A DNA stretch of 64,000 nucleotides from Centroberyx gerrardi (taxonomy: Eukaryota; Chordata; Actinopteri; Beryciformes; Berycidae): positions 12,606,854-12,670,853 of the forward strand of contig NC_136000.1 in assembly GCF_048128805.1 (NCBI RefSeq), given 5' to 3'. The position numbers were made by a program, and so were the translations under genes. The notes beneath the pieces were generated by a model that worked only from the letters and a program-made list of their open reading frames with translations, had not been told where the DNA came from and did no database searches. Positions 1 through 15,612 of the stretch are shown here, in pieces; positions within the stretch are counted from its first letter, which is position 1, and each line of letters opens with the position of its first letter.

Positions 1-1005
1 AATCACCATTTACCATGGTGGCATGCAAAGGGAAGAGTTTACACACATTCTCAGGTTGGATGACTAGTTGGAGAGTAGTGTTTATGGGCTGTATGTAATT
101 GGCAGTGTGCTCTTATTGTTAGTGTGCTCCACATGGCACCATAACCACTTATTACTGTGACTGGAGCAAGCTGCCAACAGAAGGGAAAAGGGGCTGTGAT
201 GCAAGATAAAAAAAATCTGTGTCCAGTAGAAAATTATCGATAATGCAACAAACCTCACGTATGTAGCGAACCCTCAAACTCACACCTGTCAACTGTCAAT
301 ATTTGCCACCAATTAACTGTAAATGACTGTAAAACCAGTGAATGTGAATCAATCGAGAAAATACAGAATATATTTTCCAATGACTTCTCACAAAAACAGG
401 GGCTTATCCAAGCTTCGTCACAAAGTAATTATATACATGGCACTAGAAAATTGTGCTTGTCAAAATGGACAAGCACAAGCATAATATAAGCATTAGCCAA
501 TTATCCCTAATGGCAACCGCTTTTCATCTCATTCAAGATCTACTGAGTCAGCCCTCCACTCTGACCCACCTTTTATGATTGAGGGTTTGGTACTACTGCA
601 TCGCCTTTTGCTCTCAGCACTCAATATGAATTAAGGTCTGCACAGTGGGGAGCGAGATGAGGGTGGAGGTGTCGGGTCGACTGTCGACTAAGTTTACTTA
701 CAGTTGCTCTTGAATAGAAGTTGCAACAGCAAGCATTCAAACCAATTCCTGCTGCTAAAATTGGTTTTCATTCAGTATCGAATAAGCATCTTGAAAAACA
801 GAATGGGGTCCAGCAAGAGCAAGTGTTGTGGCAGCTGTGCCTTAGGAACACTAGTTATTTTATTTGATGTTCAATAGAATACAGAAAGACTTATAAATGT
901 AAGAGAGGAACAATTAATTAATATGATAAGAGCTCCCTTGGCCATTCATACAAAAACAAAACAAGGTCGTGCAAAACCATCAAGCCTCCGAAAATGAGTC
1001 TTTAC
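1..1005. other. arid3b intron between exons 4 and 5 (partial)
   Basis: This is non-coding sequence downstream of the exon-4 donor (GTAAAG at about 1005 on the minus strand). It holds a small perfect stem-loop at 451-478 and nothing else I recognise. Confidence 0.6.
451..478. repeat. short perfect inverted repeat (11-bp arms, 6-nt loop)
   Basis: TTGTGCTTGTC at 451-461 is the exact reverse complement of 468-478. It lies inside an arid3b intron and no function is apparent. Confidence 0.6.
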
Positions 1006-4000
1006 CTCGTTTCTGCATGAAGATGAACAGCTCGTCCAGAAACTCCTTCCGGTTTGGGTCACTGTCCAGTTCATAAAGCTGCAAGTTGAAAATCAGCATC
1101 AGCGACAAGTTAATCAAGTTGCACTCATCATTTCAGGCATTTTCTTGTTTACATATATATCCGCTAAATCTACTGACCTTGGCAAAGTCTCTGGATGGTT
1201 CTCCTTTTGCTTTCCCTCCATCGTTCTCCTCAACCCAGCTGGAACTTCCCCTCTGAAAACACACCAGCAGAGAGAAATGGTCAGTAAGCAAGTTCTCCAG
1301 ATTCTCCCATAGCCCCTGGTCTATTTTCTATGGTCCAGTATAGCTCAATGGGGAGAGCATGGCACTAATACAGCCAGGTTTAGGGGTTTAACTCCAACTG
1401 ATCAACCCAAACTATGTACTTATGGCACTGTAAGGCACTTTGGATAAAAATAAATCCACCACATGGCATGTTCTGTTGCTTTCTACACTGACTACCAGCT
1501 ATGGGGAAAGTTCAATATTAAACCTCAGGCAATGGACAGATATTAAAATGAAACCAACACTTGAATATTATGCCCTCCATATGATACCGTTCCTATTTAA
1601 AGCTTCACATTATTTGTCATGTTCTGCTCAAGGTCTCTGGACTTTGTGCTTCCCACCTACGGTGTCTAAACCTGTTCTCTTCCCAGCACTGAAGCCACTA
1701 TCAGACCGTCCTGCTGCAGAGTTGAACAGCTGGGCAAAGGGAGCATCTGGCTGCTTGTATCGCCTCGGTGTGTATACAGTAGTTTAATCTATTTTGAGGG
1801 AGCGTCTGTTTAAAACCAGGAACAGTACAGTAAAAGGGAGATTAATGATAGGCACCGTGCTCATTAATGTTCACCCCCCTCCCAATTACATGCTATTTGA
1901 CAGTTTAAGGTTAAAAGAATGTGAGTTGAGAGCAGGAGACTAGTGTGTGCAACAGTGTGGAAAAGCCTGCTGAGAGGTATTGTCCCCCTAACGCACACAC
2001 AGAGCCCCGTGATGCAAGTATGAAAATCAAAGATGACTGGTAGAAAATAGTACGCATCTTAAGAATAGTTTGCCTTTACATTTCAATTTATATGATGGAT
2101 TTTATATGTTTACAGTCTCTTCCATTTTTGTCCCAAACTGACATTATGATTTTGTCTCGGATTATAGTTGATCTAGTCGGAGTTTGTCAAACACTGGTTT
2201 TCTGTTTCATATTTATTATTAGTTTGCTTGCTGAAAGCTTCTCTTACATTATTGAAAAGGTCATTGCTCACATGCAAATCAGTCAGTTTTCATGCCAGGC
2301 CTGTTCCATATCAAAACATACATCATGTATGTTTTAGACATAAACATGGTGTGTTATTGTATTTGACAGAAACAAATGTTTTTCCCAGTTGCTTCAATTA
2401 TCATGCTTGTAGTTCTACAAAATAACTACTATAACTTCCCACATGTTTTTAGATTATTTAATCCATATTTGCATTTGTATTTATACTCTAGAGACATTAC
2501 TCCATCCACCAAATGGTTGGTATGGTAACCTGATCAGATCCACTGGGGCTCATAATGATACCATTTCAGTCCTTGAGCTATAAAATACACTGTAACCAAT
2601 AACAGTTGGCTTTCATTCAATGCATGACTCGCTTCATGTTTACACTAAAAACACCATTCAAACTGCAAACGCTTACATACATTCAACCTCCCCATGACAT
2701 TGTAATGGCTGCCAGTAAAAACAAGGATTTTTTTTTCTTTGTTTGTAGCTGTGCTGGCTGTATAATTCTACACATCCATGTTGGAGTTTTACACACAAAA
2801 CATCCCCCCCAAGAAGTCACCCTGGTGGCAGAGTTGTTGACACATCTAATGGCTTCAGCTTGGCCTTTCTAATAAAAGGACTTCTACTCCCCCAGCAGCA
2901 AGCCTATTGATGGGAAGGTAGATAAACATCCCAGTCTTTTGGCCATCAAGTGAAAATAAATCCCTTCCCCCCTTATTGATGAGCAAGTGAGACCTACTGT
3001 GGATCTATTAACAAAGACCTTTCAGTTAATTGCTCACAGAGCTTTCACACATGTAGCCCTGGGAATCCAGATAGTATTCAGTATGTAGGTCAGAAAGTGT
3101 TTTCTGTTGTTTAGATTTGAAAACTGGTTCATATCTTTTATTTTATATATTTTAAATACACCGTACCAGAGTATTATGAATCATATTACTATAATTCAAC
3201 ATAGTATTGAATTATAAACTTTAGTTTCACTTAATTCTGCAGGTTTATGTTTGTTCAACCAATCCAAATAAAAATACATTTGAGACATTAATTTGAAATG
3301 GCTTAACAATGTACACAACTGTCAGTGCAATGCAATGAATCCCTACTAAATTTAATACACTCAGTAAAATACTATTTGCTATAATGCTTTCCATTTGCTG
3401 CAAATGCAAACTACCTCTTATAATGAGCTTCATTACAATCGTACAGCGGTTCCAGCAGAGCTGCAGTGAAAACTTATCCCCGATCGCATTTCAATGTAAC
3501 CGCAGGGGGGGACCAAATTTTTAATCCAAATTAAATTATTGGGCCTTCAGTCTGCTGTCCAAGTCAAAATAATTTATCTGGCCCCTCGCTGTGCTGTGGG
3601 CTGGACTGAGAGCAGATAGGGGCTCTTTATCCCGCCCATGCTACACATTTAAGGGTTTGCAGGCAGACCGCACACAAGGCTTTAACAATGATTGTCCAGC
3701 GTGGCGAGGCTTGTACAGCATGTTAAACTCCTCAAAGATGCTTATTTATCCAATTAAGTGAAGGAAAAAGTAAATTATAAAGAAAACAAGAGTAAAAGAC
3801 AAACATCCCAAATAACTACAAGCTAGATGAACATGACAAACATGTGCAAAGGTTGAGACGCAAGGACAGAGGTGCTTTTACATTTTAGGCAAAGTGGCAA
3901 ACAAATTTAATGTCCTGCCTGGCTATAGGCTGCACACCATTTCAGTAAAGTCTGCTAAACTCCATAGTATTCCTACAGTAACACCTCTAACGATGCTAAA

Positions 4001-7000
4001 AACAAACCTATTGCAGCTTTTCACCCTAACTTTGATTAAAGGTAAAAAAAGGAAGAAATCAATTACTACAAACAATCATGAATGGTAATGTACAGATCCA
4101 CATAATACAATCCAGCTCCTACAAGCCTCCTTTCTAGATAATGAAAACACATCCAAAGTTGACTACATGAAGCAAATTAGGGTCAGAAATAATGACACAT
4201 CCACAGCAAATGCATTACTCTGTTGTCTCCTCCAAGGCCACATTAGAGGGTCTCTTTAGATGATAAATGAGGGTTCATATTCCATCCCAGACATTTCTGG
4301 TGGTTAGGGCAAAGGAAATGGCACAATCCAAACCATTTCTGACCCCTGGTAAGATGTTTTAAAAATAGTCTCTACTGAGGTTTTTTAATCAAAACAGGAG
4401 AAACATGTTTAATGTGCCACAGGTTGAGTGTGCTGGCCTGAGAAGACGAAAACTAGCACTCCCACCACTCCAGTAGCAGCACAATATATTGATTACTTGC
4501 AGCTGAATCAAGCTGCCATTAAGTGTTGCCAAGCGACAGCTAAATTATGCAAAGTTATCCACTGTGCTACAGCTACGTCAGCAGTGAATTGTTCTGGGCT
4601 TGGCAAGGTTTAAAAAGAAGCTAATAAACACCAAACTTTAAGTGAGAATGGAGATGAAGCTTAAATTCATCAAGAGAGCCAGCAATTTGATAGGGACAAT
4701 ATCAAAAAGTAGGCAATAATGGAGAAAAGAAACAAGGGAATAGGAAATATCTATTCGACTAGAATGAGCAGTGTGTAAAACTCCGGATAACACATACTTG
4801 TAAATCCCATTTTGCTCCAGAAAACACTGAAACTTCTGTAACTAAACTTTATGGCTACTTGTTGGTATGCCATGACGCACCAACCCTGCTGTCCCTCCGT
4901 CCACAAGCCTCATTAATCATCATGTATTGAAGTGGGGCCAGTGCAGGGGAGACGCACACAGAAGAACCAATCACATCAGCCTTCATAAGGAAGGAGAAAA
5001 AAAACACATCCACGAGGGAACAGGCGGACGAGAGCTTCTGTTACTAGTAAGTGTAGTAGAATGTGTCCAGTGGAAGGCATGCTCATAAATACTCGCTCTG
5101 GACCTCAGTAGTTAATGCCACTATTTTTACATATAGGCCTATATAGAAGACCTGGCTGATGCAATGCGACTGAAAAAGCCTCCACTCTACCTGGCAACCC
5201 TTTACAATAGTTAACCCTTTAAGCCAGTGCCTTGGCCATAAATATGCGTGTAAGGCCATTCCATTAATCCTCTGTTCCCATTCTGACTCGTCTATGTTAG
5301 GCCTCAAACAGTTAGGGTTGGACCACAGCCAAGACCAATTAGTTTGGCCAGCAGCGAGAGCACATTTAAAAAAAACCAAATGTGGGACATGAGGTGAAGC
5401 CCAGCTGAAGGAGAGATCCCTGGCCTGGCTAGTTAAATAAACACCATCAATTTTGGGCTCCTTGCCAAAGGGACACGCTCCTTCCTCCTCATGTGAGAAT
5501 GCATGTGGCAGACCAGGCAGCGGTGTGCCAAACTCTCAGCAGGGACAAGCCAACAATGAAAGAGAGACGGGACACACGCAAGCAAAATGAAAAAGGGAGA
5601 GAACTACAGATGTTCCTTTTCTTTCTGTAAGATGAAGGGATGCAGTGGCTCAATTCAGTCTGGAGTCATAATTACCATCAAATATCCAAAAGTGGCCAGG
5701 GATATTACAAACAGATGTGACATACCTATAACTGGCCAAAAATATATTGTAGAAATCATTCTAAAAGACATAAAATATACATTAAAGAAACAAAATTTCC
5801 ACAATGAAATCAAAACCAACTTACTTGTTTAAATGGCTCGTCATAGCCCCAATCTGCAAATCCACTGGGTGATGTGAAGGAGTGTTGGCCCACAGGAGAC
5901 AGCAGGTCCTTCTCATCAGGCTCCTGTTTCACAGCCGGAGGAGAGGCAGTCAGCTGCTTGACAGCAGGTGGGTGGGATGTGGAGTAAGGAGCGAAGGAGA
6001 AGGCCGGATCCTGCTGGAGTCGAGGCTTCTTCACCTGGTGCTGCGGCCCGTTCTCCTCCTCTTCATCCTCCACCTCATCATTCTCTTCAGGCTCCACTAT
6101 GTCCCGCTCCTCATCATCATCATCCATATCTGAGTCTTCATCTCTCTCCTCCTTTACAAGCTCTGGGTCTATTTTGCTGTTCATAGTTTGTTGCGCTGTG
6201 TGATAAGGCTCCCCATCTCTCCCGTTGCCAAATAATGCTGAGTCTAGTCTGGAACCAGAAGCCCTTGCTGCAGCGGCGTGCTTGGCAAACAGGAGCTGGG
6301 CTTGACGGAGGTGTTTCTCTTGCCGGCTGAGCTCCAGCTTGGCCTCCTGTTGCCTCTGCAGCTGCTCCATCACGGCCTCCAGCTTCACCCCGACTGGACT
6401 GGCCTGGTGGCAGCCTGCTCCTCCTGAGCCGCCCTCCTCAGATAAACTTGACTATGGGCAAAAAATAGAATTAATTGTAGAGGAAACAACTACTTTGAGA
6501 ATATCCCATGTCTTTCATCACTGTGCATCTAGCCATGGACAGATGGAAGTGATCTTTTCTTCTTTTTTTTAAAAAGTCCTGCAGCGATTCCTCCTCAGTT
6601 GTAATTATTGCCAGCTAAATTTAAGAAGACTACATATAGACCAATTTGACTTTTACCAAATTGCAGTTTTCATGCCCGGCATCTTCTCTGTAATTCAAAG
6701 TTACACAAATTTGCTTTTGGCTCCAAACAAATTCGTATTCAAATTCAAGTGGAAATTGTTCAAAGAGAGGCCGGGTGGGCCGAAATGCAGATACAATGTG
6801 GATCAAAGTGGGGCCGATTGGTGGCTTCAAATACATGTTGAACATACATGAAATATTCATTAATTTACGTGAGAATAAATTTATAAAAGGATACAAACAT
6901 CTCTCATGAAAATTTGTTGTGGGCCTTTTTGATGGAATCTACTTAAAATATCGACGAATAAAATTACAATTATTTTGCAAAACTCAGTCAATTAGCATAC

Positions 7001-7235
7001 TTTTCGCTACGCTGAGAAATGTAAACATGACGCGTACATTGGTATTTACGTAAAACCTCAGCTATTCCAAAACTTTAACGCAAATTATTCTGAACACTTC
7101 GTCGTTTAAGTGCAAATATCACTGATAACTTCTACATTAATCGTTCCTTGCTTTGTTACTGTAACAAACACGAGTGAACGCGTTGCCAAACAGTCGGTCG
7201 ACACTCACCATTTGCGCCTTGGAGTAATCCATCAT
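1006..7235 (-). CDS. arid3b: ARID3-family transcription factor, 5' part (exons 1-4)
   Basis: This is the 5' half of an AT-rich interaction domain (BRIGHT/ARID3) DNA-binding protein, a nuclear regulator. Coding exons read on the minus strand are 7209-7235 (MMDYSKAQM), 5825-6451, 1178-1252 and 1006-1078. The first three junctions are phase 0 with GT-AG borders. Exon 2 encodes a Q/E-rich helix (VKLEAVMEQLQRQQ), an acidic stretch (DEDSDMDDDDEERD) and ends in GYDEPFKQ. Exons 3-4 encode SRDFAKLYELDSDPNRKEF and FIFMQKRG, the start of the ARID core. The gene continues off the left edge, so the rest of the ARID and the REKLES region are not seen. ARID3 membership is clear. I choose arid3b over arid3a/c because of the SRDFAKLYELD junction, the MNS-plus-acidic segment, and its place beside cox5a, as in human 15q24. 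The 27-nt first coding exon is inferred from phase and donor; initiation at an internal ATG of exon 2 is the alternative. Confidence 0.85.
1325..1456 (+). mobile_element. degenerate tRNA-derived SINE in an arid3b intron
   Basis: A box-A-like segment (TAGCTCAATGGGGAGAGC) is followed by a box-B-like segment (GGGTTTAACTCC). The tail ACTGTAAGGCACTTTGGATA resembles the tail common in fish SINEs. It is not a functional tRNA because the acceptor stem and anticodon arm are not preserved. The family is not assigned. Confidence 0.6.
1457..5824. other. arid3b intron 2 (no further genes seen)
   Basis: This roughly 4.4-kb AT-rich intron lies between exon 2 (ends 5825) and exon 3 (starts 1252). The open frames inside it are short, lack conserved-looking sequence and do not splice in phase. 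The segment at about 3480-3690, richer in C/G and with an AATTAAATTATTGGG tract, could be a conserved non-coding element, but conservation cannot be judged from one sequence. Confidence 0.5.
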
Positions 7236-8499
7236 CACCTACAGGTCCTATCTAGTTTTTCCGTCTTTCTTCCAGCAAAACAAAGTCACATTACATGACC
7301 CCTTCTTTTAATTGAAAAGATTCCTCCAATCAAATGTGATTTAAAACCCCAGTAGTGTGGAGGTAAGCGTGATCGGAGCTGGAGGAGGGGAAATAATGTC
7401 TGCGCTTTACCTCCCTGGTCACTGCGCATGGAAACTCAAACATCTTTGATTGTCTTTGGCTGAGTGGCCTACACCCCCAACTTGGATGAATGAAAGGCCC
7501 GCCCCATGCGTAAGCTCGTAAAGTGGGCTTTCTTATGTAGCATTGCCTTCACCTCTCGGGATCCACCCACCCACTTCACAATATGTGGGACTTAAAGGGG
7601 AAAACCCTCCCTAAAACTCAAACCAGGTTATGTTATTCCCTTATGCACTTCTAAGGTTATTCCTATAGGCTATTTAACGATTCAGTCAGTATTAGTTAAC
7701 ATAAAATGCTCTCTGCCAAAAATATAGCAAAGAGAACCAAGATTTTAGAGTTCAGGACTCACAGGATAGTATCTTCTTTATTTCACAGCAGAATGTACCT
7801 ATAGGCTATATGCAGGGAAATTCATTCTGGCTGCTGTCATGGCACATTAGTCACTCTCCTATACTTTTATTTTCTTAAGAGCAGGACTAAAACTTCATAG
7901 CATCACAGATTTAAGTCTTGGTTTTCTGTACCCAGACAAAATGTGTTAGTGGCAAATGGTCAGAGGTTTGGAGGTAATCTGTTTTAGGTTGTCTGCGTTA
8001 TCATCTGATCTAATAATTGGAGTGAATTTCCCAAATGGTCCATCATTTATTCCTACAGCCAAGGGGCACCGAATCAGCGTGTGTGGTAGTCTGTCTCACT
8101 CCTAAATTGGTCTCCCTTGATAGAAATAACCAAGTTCCCAACAGCCAATTCAATACAGGCATGCCATTTATGAGTGGAAAGGGAGGAAGCTTTCAGGGGG
8201 GCAAACAGTAGAAATAGACCTATCCTGATTAGTTTCTGACTACTAAACCAACTTTAACTGCAATTCTGGCCCCTCTGTGAACCCATGTATGTTGAACAGC
8301 CTTGTTTGTGACAATGCTACTGTTTTCTTGAGAATGGGTAACTACAGCACTCCCACCCCTCTATAAAAAGACCAGGACAGATGCTGTTGTCTTTAGCAGA
8401 CTAATTACAGGGAAGCAGCAAAATTCACTTGACAAGAAAGTGAGGAAACATGAGGCCTTGAAGCCAGAGTAAGCCTCACTTTACTTAAGCATTTTTTTC

Positions 8500-8566
8500 A
8501 TTCATCCTTTATTTAATCAGGTAGTCACATTGAGATCAAGATCTCTTTTTCAAGAGACCTGGGGAC
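8500..8566 (-). mobile_element. LINE (L2/CR1-like) 3'-tail fragment
   Basis: Read on the minus strand this is CCAGGTCTCTTGAAAAAGAG, then ATCTTGATCTCAATGTGACT, then a pyrimidine-bounded ATTAAATAAAGG end. This is the 3' terminus typical of fish L2-like LINEs, and the same motif appears in forward orientation at 59980-60030. Only the extreme 3' end is present, as expected from 5'-truncated retrotransposition. The family name is from memory of the motif. Confidence 0.5.
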
Positions 8567-8744
8567 AAAAACATTCATAAAAATGACAAAAGAAATTACA
8601 CAATGCAGTCACACTCCAGCAGTCAAACAGTAGCAACATATGGGACGTAAAGCAGTTCCAGACATGGTAGAAAATGTGACATATTGCTTTAAAATCAGTG
8701 AGGACAAGAAACTGTAGCTTCAAGTGCTTTGCAGTCTGGCAAAT

Positions 8745-9717
8745 AGCAAATAATGGACTTCATAGTAAGCTATGCTGTTTACGGCAAATCAATTTATGGC
8801 CAGTTTAACTCGATTAATTTGGTTTTGGTCAACATTTCAACAAAGTAGTTTGAATACTAGGTCACAATCATAAAGAGCAAAACCCCTTTTCTCTTAGAAT
8901 GTTATGTAGGCCTTTGGGGTCCCAAGGCCACAATTTTAAAGGGACCACTGTGGTACTAAATCATTCACATTATTCCCTTTTCATGTTTTTCCTCCAATGA
9001 AAACTAGTTAAGTAGAAGTATGGCAAAGTGCCTCCTCCAGTGACCTGATCATCCCACTCAAATTTATAACTTCTCTAAAATCAGTTTTTCGCATACAGAT
9101 CAAGACTATTTCTACCAGTCATAACCCCAAACAAAAAGACTTTCTGAATCAGGTGTGCTGCAGGGGAAGCAAGGCGGGGACGCACAGCTGTACCTTTCTC
9201 AACTGGCAGGAATCAGCTGTCACTCCTATTTTGCCTTGTAAACCAGTGATTTGCGTGCAAGGCTTGTTTGAAAATTTTCAGATTGTGAAATCTCTGGAGG
9301 CGTGCTTTAAGAAACCTAGAACATTCCAGAGACCTCCTTAGGCAAAGCTGCATCAGTCTGAAAGGTTTTTATCAAGTCTTCAACAAAATTTAGGTCTGAA
9401 TCCTTCTTCCTCACATTCCATTAAAATGCAGCTTTGCACGTCATGTCATGTTGTAAGCATGTCAAAAGAAGATACTATACCTACTAATCTCATAACAGTT
9501 TTTCAGTCTTGATAAATATGTCTTCTGAAATATGATGAGCCTAAGCTTTGGTGAAACCATTGTGTGCAACTCCAAATCATTACACAATTTTTAAATAATT
9601 GAAAATAATGGCAAATGCTGAGGTGGAAAGAGCATTGAAATAATTAACTCAATTAGGATTACTTCAACAAATTTCGCAAGTCAGAATAGCTTACTATAAA
9701 GTCCATTATTTGCTTTT
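8745..9717. repeat. inverted repeat pair about 970 bp apart
   Basis: About 31 bp at 8745-8776 (core GCAAATAATGGACTT) recur in reverse complement at 9687-9717 with about 3 mismatches, and weaker similarity continues inward. They could be terminal or subterminal repeats of a decayed DNA transposon, or two opposed copies of a short repeat. No transposase frame lies between them. Confidence 0.45.
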
Positions 9718-10412
9718 TTACGAATTTTTTTTTAACATTTTGTCCATATTCCAAAATTGTCCAGGCAATTATTCGATTTACACTGTACACTTACAGGCCT
9801 AACCCTCTAATAGTTTGACAGATAAGCCTGGGGAGCATTTTCTGCTCATAACAATAAAGCTAATATTAATGTTAGAATGTGAAGGCCAGAATACGTATTA
9901 CAGTATTTCTGTAAATGGCATATCATTCTCTCAAAATACTGAAGCTCCTACTGAAAGCACTCAAGTTACCATGGACCATGAGAATTGTTCCACATTCACA
10001 AAATATGACTGTCCTAGGCCATGAAAATAAATGAGTAGTAGTCACCTTTAATATCCTTCCTGGCAATATTCCAGTTCTCTTATGTTAACAAACATATAAC
10101 CCATGTGCCGTTTCAACAAGTTTATTTTACCATCATGTAACTTTTCCCTGAAATGAAAACAGATGTAAGAGATTTAACCAGAATGAAATACAGTAAGATG
10201 ATTTTTACATTCATGACAAATGCTGCTCCCTGGTGGCAAAACATGACTCACACAAGAATACCCAGACACACTCGGTGACTGGGACAACATGCACCTTCAT
10301 GTGACCTACTGTACTCCATCAAAGCAACGTGCAAGTTGCTTTAATAGAGTACTCAAACTATTTAAAACACCCCCAAATACTTGTGCGACACTCAATAAAG
10401 ATACATTTTTCC

Positions 10413-10418
10413 TTTATT
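10413..10418 (-). terminator. cox5a polyadenylation signal (AATAAA)
   Basis: AATAAA on the minus strand lies about 225 nt past the cox5a stop codon. It is the first canonical signal downstream, so it probably sets the 3' end near 10390-10400. Confidence 0.6.
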
Positions 10419-10643
10419 AGGTTCATCAATATTTTACAAGCAAAAGAACTTAATAAAGGCCCAATTAAATATCACACATATTATATGAGGCAAAGATTGA
10501 AGTACAAGGTTTCTGTGTCCCGGGGATCCACCGTTGTTAAGAGATCTGGAAGAAACATACAACAGAATTTCTGTTAGAATGACATCTTGTGACAGATCTG
10601 AAAATAATATATTGCTGATTAGACAATTTCAACACCTACTCTT

Positions 10644-13354
<2,711 letters not shown>

Positions 13355-13837
13355 GATGCGGGAAAACCAGCTGCTACTAGCTTGGGGGACACGAACTGAA
13401 CGGATGGGATTTTGCTCCTCACGTAGGCGGTCTCCGCACTGCGCATGTGCAAACTAAAGTCCGCTCGTTGATGTTGACCTGTACTAGGATGTCTGTTCTG
13501 ACATTGACCTAGAAATGAAAAGTACATAGATAGTCTATACCAGCGCCATACACCTGTCTGATAAGGCTGTCTTTATCTTAAGATGAGTTGGCCCTATTGG
13601 AAAATGGACCAAATAAAACATGTCCATGCATACATTATTACCCTTACAGTACAGGCTACAACAATTCTATAATACATTTTAGAAGGATACCATACAAATA
13701 CTCAGCAAAACGTTAAAAAAACATGCAGCTGCTATAGGTCAACAAGTAGGCTATACCACAGAAAGTCCTACTGCAATACCATAGGAGATGAAAAATGCCA
13801 TAAAATATAGCCTAGTCGATATAAGTCACTACTGAGT

Positions 13838-13842
<5 letters not shown>

Positions 13843-13876
<34 letters not shown>
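13843..13876. repeat. (CA)n microsatellite
   Basis: This is about 17 uninterrupted CA units. Confidence 0.95.
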
Positions 13877-13879
<3 letters not shown>

Positions 13880-15100
13880 ATAAGTCCCTGTAGGAATATT
13901 ATCTGTTTTTGTTAGGGTATATTCTGTCAGCATGAAAATAAGAATGAAATATTCCTAATATTTGGGGTGGGGAAAAGGCTCACTACTGTACATTTCTCAT
14001 GAAATGCACTCCAACATTTTTGAGGTATGCTGCTTGCTTTACTTGAATAGGTCTTTCTCAGGGAACTTTATACTTTTATCCCACAAAACACACACAACAA
14101 CTTCTATTTTGTCCCAGTGTAATTGATTCTTCAATAGAAATTTGTGCTCAGTCTTTATTTCATTAGATGTTTGGTTGCAACGTTCTGTTATTTTTAGTTT
14201 CTACATAGCCCTATTTATTCTGCCAAAACAGCTTACCTACTTGAAAACTAGTTTTGTTACAATATCCATTTGTGAAGCTTTAGGCCATGTTATTTATTTA
14301 TTTCATTTTCATAATTTCACTGAACTGTATTTAACCACAACACAGAATCACAGAATAAATGTCTGCCAGATGACGTCACTTGGAGCAAACTCTCATTAAC
14401 ACTGCAGCAAAATGAATTTATGCAAGACTGCTGACAGTTTTGGGACACGTGTGAGGTTATGTGCATAACAAAACAGGCTTGTTTTTACGTGAAATGGCCC
14501 GTTTAGAGGTTAAAGTTGCAGTGAAATACTCCTAAACACTAAAATAAGAGAACTCCATGTAAAATGTATGCATTTACTTGATACTTGAGCTTAATTCGAT
14601 ATTATTACTTGATTGAATATCGATAGATAATTTTTACTTTAACCACCATACTATTCTAAAGGGGTAAGGGTCTAATTTTACTTCTGTCATAGTCTAAAAC
14701 AGCAGAGTCGAGATGCATTTCAGAGCAAGTTTATTTATTTCAGCATTAGGTACATGGATGAAAAGGAACAGCATCAATGTCAAAATCCACCATTGGACAA
14801 AACTTTCTGATTTCATGATCCTGGTTCAATCAGGCATCAATACTTCTGTTCCAAAGTTAGAAACCAGAGAAACCAGTCTGGAACAAACCTGATCCACTGA
14901 CCAGATTGACCAAATTGGAGACCAGAGAATTTATGAATATGAAGTCTCTCCCAACGTAGAAAACAGAATAAAGATTCTGTGATGTAAATTTGAGTCGCGC
15001 AATTGACTGTGCAACAAACTTTGTGTACTTAATGCTTTACTGACCTTTGCATCAACATGAGCCTCATATAATAGTCATACTTCTACTACTAGCCTACTGC

Positions 15101-15133
<33 letters not shown>

Positions 15134-15172
15134 TAATAACAAAAAACAACAATGACAACAACAACAATAATA
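15101..15172. repeat. (AAT)n / (AAC)n microsatellite
   Basis: About ten AAT units grade into imperfect AAC/AAT triplets downstream of rpp25. Confidence 0.9.
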
Positions 15173-15514
15173 AAATGTATTGTACTTTTCTTGGCAAATT
15201 TACTAAGTATTGCAAAATTAAAAGGACGAAACAACCACATTAGAAACCCTCTGTATAAGAAAGGGAAGCCTTGCACAGCCGGCTCCATTAAGACGTAGAA
15301 TCTGAATTCAAACATGTACATTTATTGTCACAAAATCATCCTGGGTAGCATCACCTTTTCCAGTTCAGTCTCTGTGGAGCTGTACATTGCTGCAACGTCA
15401 CACATTATAAGTTGGGGCAACCTCTTTCGTTTTGGCCATTCGAGACAGAAGCAAAATGTCCCAGGACATATTAATAATTCACAGATGAAATTCAGCTGTG
15501 CTCTCCTCTGTAGG

Positions 15515-15520
15515 TTTATT
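15515..15520 (-). terminator. candidate rpp25 polyadenylation signal (AATAAA)
   Basis: AATAAA on the minus strand lies 93 nt after the rpp25 stop. A further candidate lies near 14730. Confidence 0.4.
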
Positions 15521-15612
15521 AAACCTTGATACTGCAAAAACATTTTGTTAAAATATCACTCTGACCAAGCCAAATACATATTGTCAATTTTCTGATATTT
15601 CACAGTGTTGAG

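Larger units (their letters stand above)
7236..10390. other. intergenic region between the arid3b 5' end and the cox5a 3' end
   Basis: The first 200 bases or so (7236-7440) would be arid3b 5' UTR and proximal promoter. I see no convincing TATA box. Beyond that is AT-rich sequence with a LINE-tail fragment at 8500-8566 and a pair of inverted repeats at 8745-8776 and 9687-9717. No gene is recognised. Confidence 0.5.
13355..15612. other. cox5a upstream region and rpp25 3' flank
   Basis: From 13355 to about 13520 the sequence is GC/CpG-richer and is the likely cox5a 5' UTR and promoter. The rest is AT-rich, with a (CA)n tract at 13843-13876, an (AAT)n tract at 15101-15172 and a possible rpp25 poly(A) signal at 15515-15520. 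No additional gene is seen. Confidence 0.5.

Noticed and set aside
1325-1456. Possible tRNA gene
   Set aside because: Box A- and B-like sequences are present, but the acceptor stem does not pair and the anticodon arm is lost; a SINE fits better. The same holds for 22440-22560 and 57165-57275.
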